DNA of 8,139 nt, taken from positions 1-8,139 of the forward strand of contig CABSLJ010000117.1 in the NCBI GenBank assembly GCA_902478455.1. Direction: 5' to 3'. Positions 6,011-8,139 of this stretch are shown here, in pieces. Each line of letters opens with the position of its first letter. Within the stretch, counting starts at the first letter, position 1. The DNA comes from an uncultured Oscillospiraceae bacterium (GTDB taxonomy: Bacteria > Bacillota > Clostridia > Oscillospirales > Acutalibacteraceae). The translations under genes were made by a program, and so were the position numbers. The notes beneath the pieces were generated by a model. The model ran no database searches. It worked only from the letters and a program-made list of their open reading frames with translations, and was not told the DNA's origin.

Positions 6011-6121
6011 TATTTCCGTTTTCCGGGCGATTTTCCGCAGAAGCCGTCCGGGGCGGGAAAAAGAGCGCGACCTCCTGCCGCCCTTATTTTACGCCGGAGG
6101 CAAAAGCTTTGCAAGAGAGGC

Positions 6122-6150
6122 TTGAGGGAAAGACCGGAAAAGAGTATAAT
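6122..6150 (+). promoter_or_regulatory. Strong sigma-A promoter for the LUD-domain gene
   Basis: -35 TTGAGG at 6122-6127, an exact 17-nt spacer, and a perfect TATAAT -10 at 6145-6150. Transcription should begin near 6157, giving a leader of about 125 nt before the ATG at 6283. This fixes the true start downstream and argues against the long upstream frame extension. Confidence 0.8.
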
Positions 6151-6169
6151 GAATTCATACGTCAGACGT
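6149..6169. promoter_or_regulatory. Paired palindromes at the LUD transcription start (operator candidate)
   Basis: ATGAATTCAT (6149-6158) is a perfect 10-bp palindrome overlapping the end of the -10. It is followed without a gap by ACGTC-A-GACGT (6159-6169), a perfect 5-bp inverted repeat with a one-base centre. Both lie over the predicted start site, where a repressor would block initiation. No known repressor consensus is recognised. Confidence 0.35.
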
Positions 6170-6282
6170 GCTTTGCATTTTCCGCCGCGGGACAATACGG
6201 GCGGTCGGGAACCGGCGCAAACGGAGCGGACGGTCCGGAGGTTTTGCCGCGCATGGGCGGCGACAGAAAGGAAGGAAACGCT

Positions 6283-6957
6283 ATGGACGAAAACGGGCAG
6301 ATCATCCTGGGCAAACGCATTGCCGAAACGATGGAAAATCTCCGCAGAAATCGCATGCAGCCTTATTTTGTCACCTCGAGGACGGAGGTCGTGCCCAAGG
6401 TGCAGGAGCTTTTGAGGGAGGGGGACACGGTCGCCGCCGGTGGATCGATGACCCTGGAGGAGACGGGGGTGCTCGCCCACCTGCGCAGCGGCAGATACAG
6501 ATTCCTCGACCGCGGCAAGCCCGGACTGAGTCCGGAGGAAATCCGCGCCGTTTACACGGGCGCCTTCTCGGCCGACGCTTACCTTCTGAGCGCCAACGCC
6601 ATCACCCAAAACGGCGAGCTTTACAATGTTGACGGCAACTCCAACCGCGTGGCGGCGCTGCTGTACGGCCCGAAAAGCGTCATTGTGGTGGCGGGCTACA
6701 ATAAGATTGTCCGCGATCTCGACGCGGCGGTCAACCGCGTCAAGTTTACCGCCGCGCCGGCCAACTGTGTGCGGCTCGACCGCAACACCTACTGCCTGCA
6801 CAAGGGACGCTGCGCCTCCATGGAGCATTCCGGCGCCTGCATGAGCGACGGCTGCCGCAACGACGACCGCATCTGCTGCAGCTATGTGGTCTCCGCCTTC
6901 CAGCGGGAGGCTGGCCGCATTAAGGTCATTCTGGTCGGCGAAGAGCTGGGCTATTGA
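6283..6957 (+). CDS. LUD-domain (DUF162) lactate-utilization-type protein with Cys-rich C-terminal segment
   Basis: A 224-residue LUD-domain protein. The family includes LutC and the C-terminal part of LutB, parts of the iron-sulfur L-lactate oxidation complex, but stand-alone clostridial members like this one have no assigned reaction. Visible hallmarks are GDTVAAGGSMTLEETG (47-62), the SANAITQNGELYNVDGNSNR block (103-122), GPKSVIVVAGYNKIV (129-143), and the terminal RIKVILVGEELGY (212-224). Seven cysteines lie at 162, 171, 177, 186, 191, 198 and 199 (for example CLHKGRC, GACMSDGC, ICC), so metal or iron-sulfur binding is possible. The ATG at 6283 is chosen for AAAGGAAGG 7 nt upstream and because a near-consensus promoter lies at 6122-6150. 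No lutA, lutB or lactate permease gene is adjacent. It is divergent from the M29 aminopeptidase. Confidence 0.9.
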   Translation: MDENGQIILGKRIAETMENLRRNRMQPYFVTSRTEVVPKVQELLREGDTVAAGGSMTLEETGVLAHLRSGRYRFLDRGKPGLSPEEIRAVYTGAFSADAYLLSANAITQNGELYNVDGNSNRVAALLYGPKSVIVVAGYNKIVRDLDAAVNRVKFTAAPANCVRLDRNTYCLHKGRCASMEHSGACMSDGCRNDDRICCSYVVSAFQREAGRIKVILVGEELGY

Positions 6958-7004
6958 GGCTGTTTCAGGACCTCCCGATTGTTGTTTTATATTCGTATTC
7001 CCAC

Positions 7005-7034
7005 GCGCAGGACGTCGAAGGCGTCCTGCGCTTT
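7005..7034 (+). terminator. Hairpin terminator after the LUD gene
   Basis: A perfect 10-bp stem GCGCAGGACG/CGTCCTGCGC (7005-7014 with 7022-7031) with a 7-nt loop, followed only by TTTG. It lies 47 nt after the LUD stop and before the next promoter. The short U-tract makes termination probable but perhaps incomplete. Confidence 0.6.
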
Positions 7035-7063
7035 GATGTCGTGGCAAAAGATTCGGAAAAAGA

Positions 7064-7093
7064 TTGATTGGAAGCGGTGCGGAGTGATATAAT
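7064..7093 (+). promoter_or_regulatory. Strong promoter for the DUF951-prfA unit
   Basis: -35 TTGATT at 7064-7069, an 18-nt spacer and a perfect TATAAT at 7088-7093 preceded by TGA (7085-7087), giving an extended -10. The start site would be near 7100, about 80 nt before the DUF951 ATG. It is the only clear promoter before prfA in the window. Confidence 0.8.
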
Positions 7094-7179
7094 AAATCAT
7101 TAAGCTGCCGTATGCTGCTGAAAGAAAAAGCGGGAACGGCTTGCAAAAAGCATTCTGTCAGAGAAAGGGAGGCGCTTGG

Positions 7180-7377
7180 ATGGACGTCCGTGCAGGCGAC
7201 ATATTGGAGATGAAAAAAGCGCATCCCTGCGGGAGCAAGCGCTTTCTGGTGCTGCGCTCGGGCATGGATTTCAAAATCCGTTGCCAGGGCTGCGGACACG
7301 AGGTTATGATTCCGCGCGTCAAGGCGGAGAAGAACATCCGCCACATCCTCCGGGAGGAAAACCACGACGAGCTCTAG
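7180..7377 (+). CDS. DUF951 family small protein
   Basis: A 65-residue cytoplasmic protein matching the widely conserved Firmicutes DUF951 family (the YyzM type in Bacillus naming), whose function is not established. The hallmark pattern is present: VRAGDILEMKKAHPCGS at 3-19 with Cys17, then KIRCQGCGHEVMIPR at 32-46 with a CxxC (Cys35, Cys38), and a basic C-terminal helix ending ENHDEL. The cysteines could form a small metal knuckle, and the compact beta-rich, basic shape suggests nucleic acid or ribosome contact; both are inference. The ATG at 7180 has GGGAGG 7 nt upstream; an in-frame upstream TTG at 7141 lacks a site. prfA begins 51 nt downstream with no terminator between, so cotranscription is likely and hints at a translation-related role. 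Confidence 0.92.
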   Translation: MDVRAGDILEMKKAHPCGSKRFLVLRSGMDFKIRCQGCGHEVMIPRVKAEKNIRHILREENHDEL

Positions 7378-7428
7378 CGCACCGTGCCTGCGGCTGATCC
7401 CCATCAAAATCAGAAAGTGGTGTGCGCA

Positions 7429-8139
7429 ATGTTTGATAAACTGGAAGTCTTTGAACAGAAATACGAGGAGCTCAATGCCCGTCTTTATGATCCGGACGTC
7501 GTCTCCGACCAGGAAACCTACAAGGCCCTGATGAAGGAGCATAAGAACCTGACCCCCATTGTGGAGGCCTACCGTTCCTACAGGAAAGCGCGGGAGACGG
7601 TGGAGGAATCGAAGCAGCTGCTTTCGGAGGGCGGGCTGGACAGGGAGCTTAAGGAACTCGCCGAGGCCGAACTCGGGGAGGCGGAGGCGGAGATCGACCG
7701 CCTGACCGAGGAAATCAAAATTCTCCTGCTGCCCAGGGACCCGAACGACGACCGCAACGTCATCGTGGAAATTCGCGGCGGCGCGGGCGGGGAGGAGGCG
7801 GCCCTCTTCTCAGCCGTGCTTTTCCGGATGTACAGCATGTACGCCGAATCGAAGGGCTGGAAGGTCGAGGTGGTGGGCGCCAACGAGACCGAACTCGGCG
7901 GCTACAAGGAGATCAGCTTTATGATTACCGGCGAGGGCGCCTACTCACGACTGAAATACGAAAGCGGCGTCCACCGCGTCCAGCGCGTGCCCGAGACCGA
8001 GACGCAGGGGCGCATCCACACCTCCACCGTCACGGTGGCGGTGCTGCCCGAGGCCGATGACGTGGAGATCGACATCAACCCCGCAGACCTGCAGATCGAC
8101 ACCTACCGTTCGGGTGGTGCGGGAGGCCAGCACGTCAAC
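7429..8139 (+). CDS. prfA: Peptide chain release factor 1 (RF1), C-terminal part outside window
   Basis: Class I release factor that reads UAA and UAG in the ribosomal A site and triggers hydrolysis of the peptidyl-tRNA ester. The 237 visible residues run from MFDKLE to just past GGAGGQHVN at the right edge. The codon-recognition tripeptide is Pro188-Glu189-Thr190 (VQRVPETET), the PxT form that distinguishes RF1 from the SPF motif of RF2. The catalytic GGQ (232-234) is present, close to the E. coli numbering. Domain 1 (about 1-100) is the usual helical region, followed by IRGGAGGEEAALF (115-127). The ATG at 7429 is the canonical RF1 start, preceded only by a weak purine stretch (AAAGTGG), unlike the strong sites of its neighbours. 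It is the downstream partner of the DUF951 gene. Confidence 0.97.
   Translation, partial: MFDKLEVFEQKYEELNARLYDPDVVSDQETYKALMKEHKNLTPIVEAYRSYRKARETVEESKQLLSEGGLDRELKELAEAELGEAEAEIDRLTEEIKILLLPRDPNDDRNVIVEIRGGAGGEEAALFSAVLFRMYSMYAESKGWKVEVVGANETELGGYKEISFMITGEGAYSRLKYESGVHRVQRVPETETQGRIHTSTVTVAVLPEADDVEIDINPADLQIDTYRSGGAGGQHVN

Larger units (their letters stand above)
5924..6282. other. Divergent intergenic region between aminopeptidase and LUD genes
   Basis: About 360 nt without a supported gene. The LUD reading frame stays open upstream to 5929, but that extension has no ribosome site and crosses the LUD promoter, so it is treated as noncoding. The region contains a GCGCGCA inverted repeat (5951-5977) and an AT-rich promoter-like island for the leftward operon near 5982-6010. 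It also holds a strong rightward promoter (6122-6150), two palindromes at the start site (6149-6169) and a 5' leader of about 125 nt with no riboswitch class I can recognise. Confidence 0.6.

Noticed and set aside
5929..6282. A 118-residue N-terminal extension of the LUD protein
   Set aside because: The open frame continues upstream, but a near-consensus promoter lies inside it, a good ribosome site precedes the ATG at 6283, and the extension shows no family resemblance.
4280..6415. A 711-codon open frame on the plus strand
   Set aside because: It lies antisense to the M29 aminopeptidase and SdpI-like genes, which have intact catalytic or membrane motifs and ribosome sites. The translation is low-complexity, Gly/Val/His-rich shadow sequence and runs across intergenic signals.
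5920..7542. A 540-codon open frame on the minus strand
   Set aside because: Antisense to the LUD, DUF951 and prfA genes and to two strong promoters. It has no recognisable domain; long shadow frames are common in GC-rich DNA.
1..8139. CRISPR array, tRNA, rRNA, insertion sequence, phage or defence genes
   Set aside because: No regularly spaced direct repeats, tRNA-like cloverleaf, terminal inverted repeats, transposase or nuclease-defence motifs were seen on reading either strand.

Overview
The window looks like core chromosome of a GC-rich, anaerobic Firmicute, most likely a gut-type Clostridia (Oscillospiraceae-like). This is inferred from strong purine-rich Shine-Dalgarno sites about 7-9 nt before almost every start, a two-iron superoxide reductase (anaerobe oxygen defence), a DUF951 gene, an M29 aminopeptidase and a clostridial-style LUD protein. 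I see no tRNA, rRNA, CRISPR array, insertion sequence, integrase or phage gene.

Layout: (1) 1-1511, minus strand: a two-gene unit of an XRE-cupin regulator followed by an AMP-forming acyl-CoA synthetase that runs off the left edge. (2) 1852-3930, plus strand: rsmE (16S rRNA m3U1498 methyltransferase), an exonuclease III-type AP endonuclease, and desulfoferrodoxin, each with its own ribosome binding site and separated by about 100 nt. (3) 4106-5923, minus strand: an M29 aminopeptidase, then a three-helix SdpI-like membrane protein, then a 57-residue hydrophobic/Asn-rich small protein. They are tightly spaced and end at a strong intrinsic terminator facing that of desulfoferrodoxin. (4) 6283-6957, plus strand: a LUD-domain protein behind a near-consensus promoter. 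(5) 7180-8139, plus strand: a DUF951 small protein and prfA (release factor 1), which is cut by the right edge just after its GGQ motif.

Most genes are housekeeping (ribosome modification, translation termination, DNA repair, oxidative stress), with two metabolic or regulatory modules. No clear new defence, toxin or mobile system is visible. The least explained part is the aminopeptidase / SdpI-like / 57-residue small-protein cluster, whose last gene is short and easily missed. The next are the XRE-cupin plus acyl-CoA synthetase pair and the paired palindromes at the LUD promoter.
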